This document shows, in pieces, positions 32,385 to 43,046 of a stretch of DNA of 64,000 bases (positions are counted from its first letter, which is position 1; every line of letters starts with the position of its first letter). The notes beneath the pieces are model-generated. The model did no database searches. It was not told the DNA's origin and saw only the letters and a program-made list of their open reading frames with translations. The position numbers were made by a program, and so were the translations under genes. The stretch covers positions 248,001-312,000 of the forward strand of contig OY725498.1 in assembly GCA_963281255.1 (NCBI GenBank), read 5' to 3'. The stretch is from Aphrocallistes beatrix. Taxonomy: Eukaryota > Porifera > Hexactinellida > Sceptrulophora > Aphrocallistidae.

Positions 32385-32675
32385 GGTGAGGTGCTAAGCC
32401 TACTGATAGTTGCTGACTGTGATGTATGCATATGCTAGAGTGTTACAGAGAAAAACTCGGCTATCAGTAGGCAAGAAGGATAGCACCTAACTTTACCTTC
32501 AGCGAGATGACATCCTTAGTGCTTTCAGCTCACTAAGGTTCTGCAAGAGTGTAGGCTCAGATTACATTACCGAAGGAATGTAATTGAGAGTAAAATGCAA
32601 ATGACTAGGGCAAAGCTAGAACCTGCGACCTAAGTCTTGGTTTTCAAACGCCCTAACCATTGCACCACCCAAGCA
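32385..32675 (-). mobile_element. tRNA-derived SINE, copy 1
   Basis: On the minus strand, TGGTGCAATGGTTAGGGCG resembles a tRNA A box and CGCAGGTTCTAGCTT a B box about 35 bp later. The body includes CTTAGTGAGCTGAAAGCAC and ends in an inverted repeat (CCTACTGATAG ... CTATCAGTAGG). A diverged copy is at 39055-39365. Confidence 0.7.
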
Positions 32676-32867
32676 GATGGAACCAAGGAACCAATCAACT
32701 GTTTCTTTGAAATTCCCTGTCGCTCGCAGGGAGACTGTGGACATTGCGTGTCCGCAAGTCGCACAGCTCAAGCAAACATCGTGAAGCTCCTTTCTTAATT
32801 ATTTGGAGGTAACTTTGACATGGATCGTATACGAGGTCTGTACGTCCGTCCAGACAATCTTAAAAAA

Positions 32868-32960
32868 TGTCAGTCGACAGACTTAGTGTAACTCCATTAA
32901 GTGACTCGTAGGACTCGAAATGTGATATTTGAAATCTACATAATGAATACAATATAATAA
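32868..32960. mobile_element. Repeat K end fragment
   Basis: AAAAATGTCAGTCGACAGAC followed by CTCCATTAAGTGACTCGTAG, matching the left end of 37192-38370. Confidence 0.65.
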
Positions 32961-33354
32961 TGGAGAACTCGCTTGATTGATTTATTTGCATAATTTAGCA
33001 TATAATTGTGTTGTAAAATCTTTTGTATCTCAAAAAATCACAGTAAGGGGACCCGGATTTCTTTTCTTTGGCCCTGCCTCGCTCCGGTTTGGAAAATTCC
33101 TGTGGCCGCCCCTGCCCCTAGGTAACTATTTTTTTCTTCATCACCTTGCAATGAATCAAAGAACTTTGGTTGATAATTATTTTTACTAAATATAATTGCA
33201 TTTCCAAACTCCCCAAATGAGCAGAATTTTTGTATGAGACATGATAAATTGTATATCAATAAACAAGTATGGATGTTATGTACATCGAGGAATACAAGCA
33301 GACAAACATAATAGATAAACAAGAATCAAGATATATACTCTAGAGAATGATCAA
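32961..33354. other. Spacer downstream of NLR 4
   Basis: AT-rich, with a short GC-richer patch at 33045-33120. No convincing gene. Confidence 0.45.
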
Positions 33355-36300
33355 CTAAAGATTAAGTTCTACATTATACAAAATAGCAGTTTGCTTGAGG
33401 TTTTCGATAGGAGATGGATTTTGTTTACTTAGTTCATTTCCACGCATACTAAGTGTCTTCAACTGTTTGAGTGTAGGAATAAGTAGAGTGATATAAACAC
33501 AGGAATCAGAATTCAGCTTACAACCAGTTACTCCAAAATGTCTAATAGCAGGATGGTTCACGAGACCTAAGCTTAGATATGCCACACCAGAATCTTGTAG
33601 AGATAATTCACGAAGGTTTAAACTGACTAAGCTCTTTAATTTACTCGTTAATGTATACCATAGATTGACTTTAACGTGTTGTAGTTCTGATCCATATAAA
33701 TCAATCTGTATTAAGTTAGTGCAGTATTGTAGAGGGATTAGCAATTCATCCAAGCTGTTCAATCCTATATTATCTAAATTATCTAAAACTAATCCTCTCA
33801 ATGATTGGTTGTTATTGTTCAGAATATCATTGCAATGATCAGTGTAGTCAGTTTGGAATTTCTTAGTATCACCACTTAATTCTAGTTGTTTGAGGTTGGA
33901 GAGAGTGCTTAGGTAGGGCAGGAGTGAATATGGGTCTCCATCTGATCGATCGGAATGCAATGCTACCTCTTGCAAATTGGACATATTTGGTAGTATAGAG
34001 TGAAGTTGTTGTTCATGGTCCTTAGAAATGCCACTAAGATTCAAAACAGTTAATTGTGTTGCCCAGTAGATGTATGAAAGCAAATTATTGTAAAAGTCGT
34101 TATCCTTAGCGTCACAATATAGATTCTCCATAAAACTCATCTGATTTCCAAACGGTTGAAAGAAGCGAGGATTAATATTAGACTCATGCATGCTTAAACC
34201 TGAAAAACACTGAAAAATAGAAGAAGGTGGTTCGTCAGCTCGTGTGAGGTGCGATAGATCACATTCATAAAGGTCTAAACTAATCCTTGTTCCCGGTCGT
34301 AGCTTAGAAGCAATGACTGATGAGTAGGCAGATAGAGTAGAATAATCAACTCCATATAGCTTGATATATAAGTAGATCAGTGGGCATGATAAATGAGTTA
34401 GTAAGGACTTAAATTCAATAGGTGAGATACAACTTGAACTAATGGAAACAACATGTATGGACCGTATGAGATCCAAAGATTTCTTGAAACATTCCCATTC
34501 ATTAGGAGTAGGTGTGACGAGATCAAAATAGAAGCAAGGTGCTAGAGGCAGAAATTGAAGGAAATAAGGAGCTGAATTTGTGATTAAATCGGAGTCGGTC
34601 TCAAATAACATTTCAAATAGTGACAGGAATTTCTCAGTAAATTCTCTCCAACCCAGATGATTAGATAGTCCCGTTTCAGAAGGTCTGAATTGGTGCATCA
34701 TTGAAATGCGTTGAATCAGAATCGGATTTGTTGTTTGATATTTAAACAAAATAAACATGACACGATTGGCCTTATTGGATAGTAAACCACACAAAAATCG
34801 AATTGACATCTTAAATACTGCGAAACTACTTTCAGAATTGACAATGTATCGAGTACTGAGACATTGATCTCCCCAGGAACACAGGGATAGCCAGGTGGCA
34901 CCAACGAACTCCTGTATTGTGAGGTGACAAAACGACCACACACGGATAAATCGACCGAAAGTGTCTTTCTTTATATGTTCCTCTGCTAACCCTAAACAAT
35001 AGCATGGTTTCTCAACTTTCCCGATCTTGAGGAGAATATCTGTAGAGGAGGTGAGTTCTCGAAAGGAGACGCCCATGTATGCCACTTCTCCAATTCTGAA
35101 CAAACAGTCGAGCACGGGAGGAGGAAGGAGGAATAGTGTCGTCTTCTTCGACCACTCTTTCAGGTTCATCCTGAACAGCTGGCGTCTGACCAAGTACGTG
35201 ATGAGCTCTGAATAGAGCTGTGTGAGAGTGAATGCTGTGATGTCTTCAGTTCCTCGAATGAGCGCAGCGAACAGAGACGCATTGACGGGAATTAGAGAGA
35301 GTAGATTCATCTCTTCATGCAGGTGGATTAGACTCTTCAGTTGTTTCAGCTTCTCAGCTTTCAGCTGTATACTGAAGTAGCGATCTCTGTTTATTGGTGA
35401 AAACCCGAGTACTTGGAAGAATCTGTCAATGATTAGAAGGTGTGAAGAGGAAATGACCGTATAAGCTCCTGGTCTGCTGGTGATTAGAATAGTTGACTGG
35501 GAGAGAGTCTTTCGAGTTAAGAGGCGAAATAAGATTGTCTGTTCGAAGGGCACTTCCTTTGTAAATTCGTCTAAGCTGTCGATGATGAGTAGAAGTCCTT
35601 TTCCATCAGACTCGAGAATGTGCTTGGCTATGTCGGATGTCCAGGCCGGTCCAATGGGCATAGACAGACACATCCATTTAGCAAAGAAATCTCCATCGAT
35701 TCGTTTCCCTGCGTTTTCTTGCTCCATCTGGTGCCATTCTTGATTTCGACAGGGAACGGAGAGGCAATAAGCGAATTGTGTCAATTCTTTCTTTCCAAAA
35801 CGCAGCGCTGTGATGTGACACACGAAACTTTTGCCACTTCCTGTATTGCCAAGAATTAACCAGATTTGTGGTTTTGCGAATTGTTTTACTTTCAGCTCGG
35901 GTTGGACGGATTCATTATATTTATCGGATTCATCTGATTGGCTAGATTGAGTAGTTTGATTTGATCCAACAGAATTGGTTGATTGATCTGATTGGCTAGA
36001 TTGAGATTCTGTTCCATCTGATTCGTCAGAATAGTCTGATTGATCTGATTGGCTGGATTCGGTAGAGTCATCTGTATCCGTGTCTAGGTCAACCTGAACA
36101 TTGTAAGGATTGTATCTCCGCAGTTCTCTTTTGAAGTTTATTGGGAAGATTGCAATTTCTTTCTTAGATATTTTTCTCATTAGTTCGATATCGCTGTATG
36201 TAGTCTCGTCCTCTAACTTCACTTCTCTAGGTTTCCCCTCTATGACAGTCAGAGGGACGTAGATTGACTCTATGTCCACTGTATCTTCGTTATCAAACAG

Positions 36301-36966
36301 TTCCTTCACTTGTCTGTTCTGAGTTTCAATGAACTTTCTTAAGGACTCACTCCATTTCACAATTTCCTTTTGCAGTTTGTCAACTTCTTTTTCCAGTTTA
36401 GAAATGAATATCATATCTGGAATTGTACAAAGCACTTCTCGATGTTGTCTCAATTCGATTTCGATATCAGATCTCTTAATGACAGAAACCAATTGACACA
36501 GTTTCTTCAGGTCACTAGTGATGTGTCCTTCTTTCACGAGTGTTTTCATTTTCTGTTCAAATGTCATTGTCGGTTTGAGACCATTCACTATCAGGCTCAA
36601 TTGAACCCAGTCATTGAAGCTGATTTCGTTCTTCAACGTGTTCACGAGTGTTTTGATGGACAATTCTTTTGGTAGAGAATCTCCCTTGAGTTCTACTGGG
36701 TGGTCTGATGATAGCCAATAGTATTGTGTCGATTTAACTGCCAAATCTGCTCGACCAATCGAATTCAATCCTTGATAGAAACGATAGGGATCGTGCTCTT
36801 CCCATTCTTTTACTGTTAACAGAAATTCCATTCCATTCGAAACGGTTTCACACAATGCAGCTGGTATATTTAGGTAATTCATGAGTTTGTTTACCTCATC
36901 CATTTTCAACTGTTCTCCCAGTTCAATCAATGCTTCAAATTCAAATTCTGATATTTCAGTTGCCAT
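33355..36966 (-). CDS. NLR 4: DED-DED-NACHT-LRR receptor
   Basis: Intronless, 1203 residues from the ATG at 36966 (MATEISEFEFEALIELGEQL), which lies 13 nt after a GTGTAG acceptor. DED-like 1 is about residues 9-80, ending GLNSIGRADLAVKS. DED-like 2 is about 100-180, ending SVIKRSDIEIEL. A long Ser/Gln/Asp-rich repeat linker follows (SSQSDQS units, about residues 305-365). NACHT: LILGNTGSGKSFVC near 375, LLLIIDSLDEF, TSRPGAY. The region from Walker B to CHLTIQEFVGATWLS is nearly identical to NLR 1 at DNA level, while DEDs and LRRs have diverged. About 380 residues of LRRs finish the protein. The likely 5' UTR intron is long (donor candidates at 41016, 41672 and 42749) and full of repeats. Confidence 0.9.
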   Translation of the reverse strand: MATEISEFEFEALIELGEQLKMDEVNKLMNYLNIPAALCETVSNGMEFLLTVKEWEEHDPYRFYQGLNSIGRADLAVKSTQYYWLSSDHPVELKGDSLPKELSIKTLVNTLKNEISFNDWVQLSLIVNGLKPTMTFEQKMKTLVKEGHITSDLKKLCQLVSVIKRSDIEIELRQHREVLCTIPDMIFISKLEKEVDKLQKEIVKWSESLRKFIETQNRQVKELFDNEDTVDIESIYVPLTVIEGKPREVKLEDETTYSDIELMRKISKKEIAIFPINFKRELRRYNPYNVQVDLDTDTDDSTESSQSDQSDYSDESDGTESQSSQSDQSTNSVGSNQTTQSSQSDESDKYNESVQPELKVKQFAKPQIWLILGNTGSGKSFVCHITALRFGKKELTQFAYCLSVPCRNQEWHQMEQENAGKRIDGDFFAKWMCLSMPIGPAWTSDIAKHILESDGKGLLLIIDSLDEFTKEVPFEQTILFRLLTRKTLSQSTILITSRPGAYTVISSSHLLIIDRFFQVLGFSPINRDRYFSIQLKAEKLKQLKSLIHLHEEMNLLSLIPVNASLFAALIRGTEDITAFTLTQLYSELITYLVRRQLFRMNLKEWSKKTTLFLLPPPVLDCLFRIGEVAYMGVSFRELTSSTDILLKIGKVEKPCYCLGLAEEHIKKDTFGRFIRVWSFCHLTIQEFVGATWLSLCSWGDQCLSTRYIVNSESSFAVFKMSIRFLCGLLSNKANRVMFILFKYQTTNPILIQRISMMHQFRPSETGLSNHLGWREFTEKFLSLFEMLFETDSDLITNSAPYFLQFLPLAPCFYFDLVTPTPNEWECFKKSLDLIRSIHVVSISSSCISPIEFKSLLTHLSCPLIYLYIKLYGVDYSTLSAYSSVIASKLRPGTRISLDLYECDLSHLTRADEPPSSIFQCFSGLSMHESNINPRFFQPFGNQMSFMENLYCDAKDNDFYNNLLSYIYWATQLTVLNLSGISKDHEQQLHSILPNMSNLQEVALHSDRSDGDPYSLLPYLSTLSNLKQLELSGDTKKFQTDYTDHCNDILNNNNQSLRGLVLDNLDNIGLNSLDELLIPLQYCTNLIQIDLYGSELQHVKVNLWYTLTSKLKSLVSLNLRELSLQDSGVAYLSLGLVNHPAIRHFGVTGCKLNSDSCVYITLLIPTLKQLKTLSMRGNELSKQNPSPIENLKQTAILYNVELNL

Positions 36967-37191
36967 TTGAATTCCGTTTCTACACAAAAAATTATTCAAA
37001 ATTGAACCAAACAGAAAGAGTAATCCAATGAAAAATACTGTATTGCCAATATACTCGATATTTTCAATGTATGTACTGTCCTGTAAAAAGTATTCGCAGA
37101 TATGCATGCAATCCTTAGTTACAAAAAGAGGGGCGGGAAATTCAATTTTCTGGATATAGTTGAAAAGTATTAGGCATCAACGCATGTAATA

Positions 37192-38370
37192 AAAATGTCA
37201 GTCGACAGACTGTTAGTGCAGGTCCATTAAGTGACTCGTAGACACGAAATGTGATATTTAAATCTACATAATGAATACCAAATAGTAATCGTGGAGATCT
37301 CTTTGCTTAATTTCCACAATATAGTATTGCTATAATTGCGTTATAGACATATTTTCCATGTCAACCAATCAGATTTCAAGTTTAGGGACTAATTTTGATT
37401 TACAGCATTGTGTTAGATCTAACCCCTATTGGTCAATAAAATCAGGTCAACTGTGAAATTAAACCTCTGCAATTTCCTTGGCCACCAGAGTTATGTTTTG
37501 CAAACATTTTTAGTGCAGTATAGGAGCATTATGTCATGATCGGCGTGCGACTTCCGTCTGCTCGCTCCTGGAAATTCTATTGGACCAAATTGCACCAAAT
37601 TTGGAACATATATTCCGAATATAGTAAAGATTTGAACCTGGGTCCAAATTCTGAAATACTTTCATACTTTTCCACAAAAGGTACCAATATTAGCCAATCA
37701 TAATCCAAGGATTTAACATTACAGTTGGCTTTGATTTTATTGACTAATAGGGATTACACTTAATTAACTCAATATATATGAACAACTTAGATTGACTCTC
37801 TAACCCTATCTTAAGATTATTCATATTTTCACACTTCGCCCCAAAATGTGACAAGATGCGCTGCCCAATAAAATTGTAGTGTTTTAATTTTACAAAAGCA
37901 TTCAATACAACTGGTTAATGTGGATCATACCTAACTCAGTGCACGTAAACGTCGTAATACTTTTTAAACTTGAAATCTGACTAGCTGAAATGAAAAAGTG
38001 TTGGTCAATAAATTGCAGCGCTTTAATTTTCTGAATAAAGTTCAAAATAATTTGTTAATATCGATTAAAGTTATTTCAATGCATGTAAACAAGCTATAAT
38101 CACTCTCTAAACTTAGATTGGTTGAAATTAAAAAAATGTTTACAAAACATAACTCTGCTGACCAATGAAAGAGCAATGTTTTATTATTACAGTTGGCTTG
38201 GATTTTATTGACCAATAGGGATTACACTTAACTCAGTGAACATAAACAAGTTAGAATCACACAAAAAAATGAAAATAAATGTTCAAAACTCAATTAAGGA
38301 TATATAGTATGCAAATGCCCTACGAGTCACTTAATGGAGCTGCACTCACAGTCTGTCGACTGACATTTTT
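37192..38370. mobile_element. Repeat K, longest copy (about 1.18 kb, inverted ends)
   Basis: Bounded by AAAAATGTCAGTCGACAGAC and GTCTGTCGACTGACATTTTT, followed inward by CCATTAAGTGACTCGTAG and its complement. The interior repeats CAATAGGGATTACACTTAA segments. No open reading frame. Fragments occur at 19850, 23650, 27200, 31775, 32868, 38385, 43965 and 49368. Confidence 0.8.
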
Positions 38371-38384
38371 CAACTCAACCGATC

Positions 38385-38735
38385 AAATTTGTCACATTTT
38401 GAGTAAAGGTGTGAAAATAATTGTCACATTAGGATAGAGAGTGATTTGTTTATTGAGTTAGGGACAATCTCTATTAATCAATAAAATCAAAGCCAACAGT
38501 AATGTTAAATCCTTGATTCTGATTGGCTAATGCATCTTGACACCTTTTGAGAAAAGGTGTGAAACTTTTTAAGAATTTGAACCCAAGTTCAAATGACCAC
38601 CAGATAGAAAAATATATGGTCCAAATTTGGTGCGATTTGGTCCAATAGAGTTTCCAGGAGCGAGCAGACGGACAGACGTTGCACGCTGATCATGACATAA
38701 GGCATCTCCTAACTAGGAGCTGCACTAAAAAGCGG
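38385..38735. mobile_element. Repeat K, partial copy adjoining the long one
   Basis: Shares TTGACACCTTTTGAGAAAAGG, TTTCCAGGAGCGAGCAGACG and the end GGAGCTGCACTAAAAA with other copies. Confidence 0.65.
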
Positions 38736-38874
38736 AATATTATGGAAAAATTAATGAAATCTAGAAATTCTGCCAAAAACGGGATGGTTGATATGTAGAT
38801 GTATACCTTAATATTTTCGACATACTGATTGAAAGCTTCTGAGAAAAGTGATAAAAAATTTAACCCGTAGCATA

Positions 38875-38995
38875 CATGCCAACTTGAGCCATAATAAAGT
38901 GGGACAAGGTGTTGGATTTCGTAGGTCGCAATGGAAAAGTATTATACATACAATACACACAAGCGGGACATGATGATAAAAGTTTTTGTAATGTA
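38875..38995. mobile_element. CATGCCAACT-family MITE, truncated copy 5
   Basis: Begins CATGCCAACTTGAGCCATAA next to TA; the right end is lost against the following SINE. Confidence 0.65.
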
Positions 38996-39054
38996 AAGTA
39001 GAGTGAAGTACATAGACATTCGTATGTCCTCAAATTCATGTATGCATATGTCCT

Positions 39055-39365
39055 TGGGTGGTTAGACAGTCAGGTGGAGGTACTGAACTCCTGATAGTTG
39101 CTGAATGGATGCATAGATAGCGAGATTGCATGAAACGCGTGATGTTACAAATTATCAGCTTTCAGTTGCAAGAAAGATAATATCTCACTTCACTTTTGGA
39201 TGAATGACATCCTTAGTGCTTTCAGTCTACTAAGGTTCTACAGAGTGTGCTACGCTCAGATTACACTGCCAAGCAATACGAGGCAATATAAGAATGAAAG
39301 CAGTGATCATAGCAAGATAAGAACCAGGGACTAGATCTCCAGTTTTAACTCACTTAGACTACTAA
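39055..39365 (-). mobile_element. tRNA-derived SINE, copy 2 (diverged)
   Basis: Same body as 32385-32675: CTTAGTAGACTGAAAGCACT, CAGTGTAATCTGAGC and CAGCAACTATCAGGAG on the minus strand. The A box is eroded; a B-box-like CCTGGTTCTTATC remains. Confidence 0.65.
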
Positions 39366-39369
39366 CACA

Positions 39370-39520
39370 CTTGCCAATGGTCCCAGTTTTGACGGGATGT
39401 CCCGCTTTACGGATATATTTTTAAAGTAATGTCCCGCGAAAGAACCCAAATAGTGGAATTGTCCAGATTTTGAGTTTGTAAACTAATACGAATATGCTTT
39501 CTTGCTTACAGAGGTTGGTA
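39370..39520. mobile_element. GTCCCGC-rich relative of the CATGCCAACT family
   Basis: Starts CTTGCCAATGGTCCCAG and ends CAGAGGTTGGTATG, with AAAGTAATGTCCCGCGAAAG inside. The same element type frames the 20-bp array at 60676-61272. Confidence 0.6.
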
Positions 39521-39853
39521 TGTGTGCACAAAGCCACTCAATCAGAAAATTTACTCAACAGAAGAGCGAATAAAAACAGGACTTTATGGCAAAAAAGGTG
39601 ACGGTTGTTATGCATGGTGTAGAAAAAGACTAATGAAAAGTAAAAAATAATATTCCTTAAACCAGTTCAAGTGATGTACGAATACTTTTGTAGTGGAATA
39701 TATATTCATAATTCCGACCAGCTCGATTTTCTAAACTGTATTGAGCTCAATTTCAGGCATGAAACAATAGTTAATTTTTTCTCTAACTTGAAGACTATGA
39801 AGTAGAAACCGCAAATATTTTAATTAAAACCCGGGGACAACTTAGGATTATTT

Positions 39854-39918
39854 CTATTTATAGTAATATCACCAAAACGCATATGGTTTCCCCGCCCAAA
39901 ATGGCTTAAACCGGAAAT
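39854..39918. promoter_or_regulatory. Third copy of the promoter-like cassette
   Basis: CTATTTATAG (39854-39863), 26 bp, then CCCCGCCC-AAAATGGC-TTAAA-CCGGAAAT on the plus strand. No gene start is recognised nearby, so it may be part of a dispersed repeat. Confidence 0.4.
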
Positions 39919-39964
39919 AATTAGCATAATCCAAATTTTTCCCGGGTTAATTATTGTGCTTCTA

Positions 39965-40706
39965 CAGGGTGGCTCATAAGTTCTGTGACAAGCTTGATTA
40001 GGTTTAAAATTTCTTATACTCAAATAATCTTGGTTATTACGGCCTATGTAATTCGAATATTCTCAATGACTTTAAAAGATTTTTCGAGTCTAAGACCTGG
40101 AACTGTGTTTTGCATGGTGATTTTTATGGGAAATTGTGTCCTAGTACGTAGCGAAAATTGAGAAACAGGGCCCACTGCGTTTTTTCAAATGATCTTTCAA
40201 GGGTCTTCAAATTCTAGGAAAAATTGGCTCTCACATTTACCTTAACACTCTAAATTTGTAGAAATATAGGATGTTTATATCAGTACATAATGAGAACCAT
40301 TTGGATCAGACCTTTGGTGGTGAGAAAAAAAATGAAAAATGATTTTGGGTAACTTTGCAAAATGTACCTAATTTGATCTCGTGAAATAATAACTTTCACT
40401 CGGTTTTGAGAATGAATTCAGTGGATTTATTGTGAATTAAAGCTATCCAGTGCTAAATAGTCATAAAATACATTTTTTACAGAAGCAGTGACCTTGATTC
40501 TCGATTTTTGCTGCGTGCCAGGACACATTTTTTCCCATAAAACTCGCCATACAAAACACAGTTTAAGGTCTTAGACTTGAAAAATATCCCACAATCATTG
40601 AAAATATTCGAATTACAATATCTAAAGACCATAATAACTAAGATTGTTTGAGTATAAGACATTTTATACCTAACGAAGCTTATATCAGAACATATGAGCC
40701 ATCTTG
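39965..40706. mobile_element. 742-bp TA-flanked element (CAGGGTGGCT), copy 2
   Basis: Ends CAGGGTGGCTCATAAGTTCT and AGAACATATGAGCCATCTTG, flanked by TA. Alignable along its length with 20553-21288. No transposase. Confidence 0.85.
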
Positions 40707-42327
40707 TATTAAGAATTTCAATCCTCTCTTATCGTTCGTTCCATAAGTGCTTTAATGAAGCTAATATTTTCACTTTTCTACTTTCACTTTTCCGAATCAA
40801 AATATAATAATCTCGAATAATAAATGTAGTCAGATTCAAAAAGCATTTTTATATTTGAAACCAGAATAATTTCTCAGAAGAATGCCTCCTATCTCAGATT
40901 CATTCATTTTGCTCTACTCAGGAATTACTAAAATTAAGGAAATTTGTCCATTTGTTCCCCTTCGACTTAACTCAAAATTATTGTTGAATAATAGTACAAA
41001 TGTAACACAATAACTCACTTGAATGGTTCAAACGTGAATAAAAGTTAGATCGTATGAGAAAGATCAAAGAAATGCTGTGTATCTATAAATAAAAACAAAA
41101 GATAAGACTAACAGACTAATTTTCAATTAAAAGTATAGTGTTATGTCAATTGTTAAATTATCGAGAGAATCACAAGATTTTTTGTTGGGGAGAGAATTAA
41201 TGATTTTTAAAATAGATTTTTTTGTAGAATCTTTACATTTATACTGATATTAGAAAATCAACATTTGTACTAAGTTAATTTTGCGTAATCAAAATTTCAT
41301 AAAATCAATATGACTGATAAAATCATTATAGAAAGGAATTTATTAGTATTTATTTTAGGATTTAAATACAAATGTCCAATGATTCCTAAGTATCTTGCTA
41401 GATTCATAGCTATAATAATCGTTTAACAGTACAGACGCATATCACAACTTACTTGACACAAAAGCAATGTGAATACGCAGTAGAGTGTAGGATGCCACTG
41501 AGGAAATGAATAACTGTATCTAAAAATGATTAAATATAACATAAAAACAGGAATATATTCTGAACGTTTTGAAACAGGTCGCGATGTAAAGATTGAATTA
41601 AGATAAATAGCTTAATTTCTTGTTTTCATGCAGTCATAAATTTAAAATATAATTAGAAGAAACTGAACTCACTTGTTTCGTATTTGAATCAGAGAAATTC
41701 TCTTGAAAATGAGTTGAATCAATCGTGATTGTTTTGATTAGAAAAGTCTCGAATTCTTTCGATAATGCTGTGTTGCTAGGATACGAGATAATGATACTGT
41801 AGATTCCTCGATATATCTGTTCAGAAGTTAGAATGTGATTAATTCACTGAACTTTCTGTGTAAGGTTTTATTTCGTAATTAATCATGCTTTAAGCTCAAT
41901 GATACAAGTACTAATGGAATTCTCCATCAAGTCATAACTACTGATCAGTTTCAAGTTACAATAATCTTTGATAATATTTTCTAGAATATTCTTAGACCAG
42001 CAATTAGACACGTCACACAGGTGGAGATGTCATGACTAGGACACAGTAATAGTGAACCACTATCTGACCATAAACTATCCCACTCTCATTCATTCTATTG
42101 ATTTGCTCCAGCTTAACACTGTTAGTGTATAATGATACAATGGTAACATGACGTGAAGTTTTAAATAGTGTAAATCATAACTGATCATGTACTGCCCCTA
42201 ATAAACACGATATTATGACACCTAGTAGAAGTTTGTATAAGTATATAAATATTTCTTAATAGGCTACCATCAGTTATATTTAAGTATATAAGCATTCTAA
42301 TAACTTTCGCTACTAATCTGTAGCATA
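40707..42327. other. AT-rich gene-poor stretch with donor-like sites
   Basis: No coding sequence seen. On the minus strand, donor-like CATTCAA/GTGAGT (41016), TGTCAA/GTAAGT (41455) and AAACAA/GTGAGT (41672) could end alternative non-coding first exons of NLR 4. Confidence 0.35.
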
Positions 42328-42535
42328 CATGTGAACTTGAGCCATGAAAAAGCGGGACGCAGCGTTGAATTTCGCGGGATATGACGGGACACAATAGAAA
42401 AGTATTATAAATAAATAGAAAAGCAAGTATTACACATATATGCTTAAAAACGGGACCTAATAGAAAAATTCCATGTAAAACGGGACACTCGTGAAAATTG
42501 GCTCAATGGAAGAGTGATAAAACGGGACGTCCGGC
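42328..42535. mobile_element. CATGCCAACT-family MITE, copy 7 (eroded ends)
   Basis: CATGTGAACTTGAGCCATG followed by the usual GCGGGACGCAGCGTTGAA core; right end degraded near 42535. Confidence 0.7.
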
Positions 42536-43046
42536 GTGTAAACTGTATTTAAAATTTAAATGACTTTGCAATATGTTTCATTCTATAAAATTCAATGCCA
42601 CATTCTTGTTTACTCAATTCTTAAAGAAGCGGGCTTGTGTATTCTAAATATTTTAAGTCAGAACTATATAAAATTAAAAAATACACATTTATTAAATAAA
42701 TATTCAAGTTCAGACCACTCAGTTAGATATTCTATTCTAATAAACTCACTTCAAATGTTGAATCAATAGAAATATCGTTGAAATGTGAACGTAAATACGT
42801 TTTGATAGTTCGTTGATAATTATGAGCTGAGTATAATGAGTTGTTTCTATCTACAACCACTTCTACCTATTTATACAAAATCTCTACTATGCCATACTAT
42901 GGCAGGACTAGACTAGTGGAGTTGTATGCTATGTTGAACTATGGCATTCTAACACACCAAGGCAGTACTGAATGATTTTGAAGTCACACTTACGTTCCCA
43001 TATAGCGTCTTTGCCTCTCTGATTCCATAATCTCGCGTGTAGAGTT
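42536..43046. other. AT-rich spacer with the NLR 4 5' exon candidate
   Basis: Minus-strand GATTCAACATTTGAA/GTGAGT (42764-42744) matches the first-exon words upstream of NLR 1 and NLR 3. Nothing else recognised. Confidence 0.35.
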
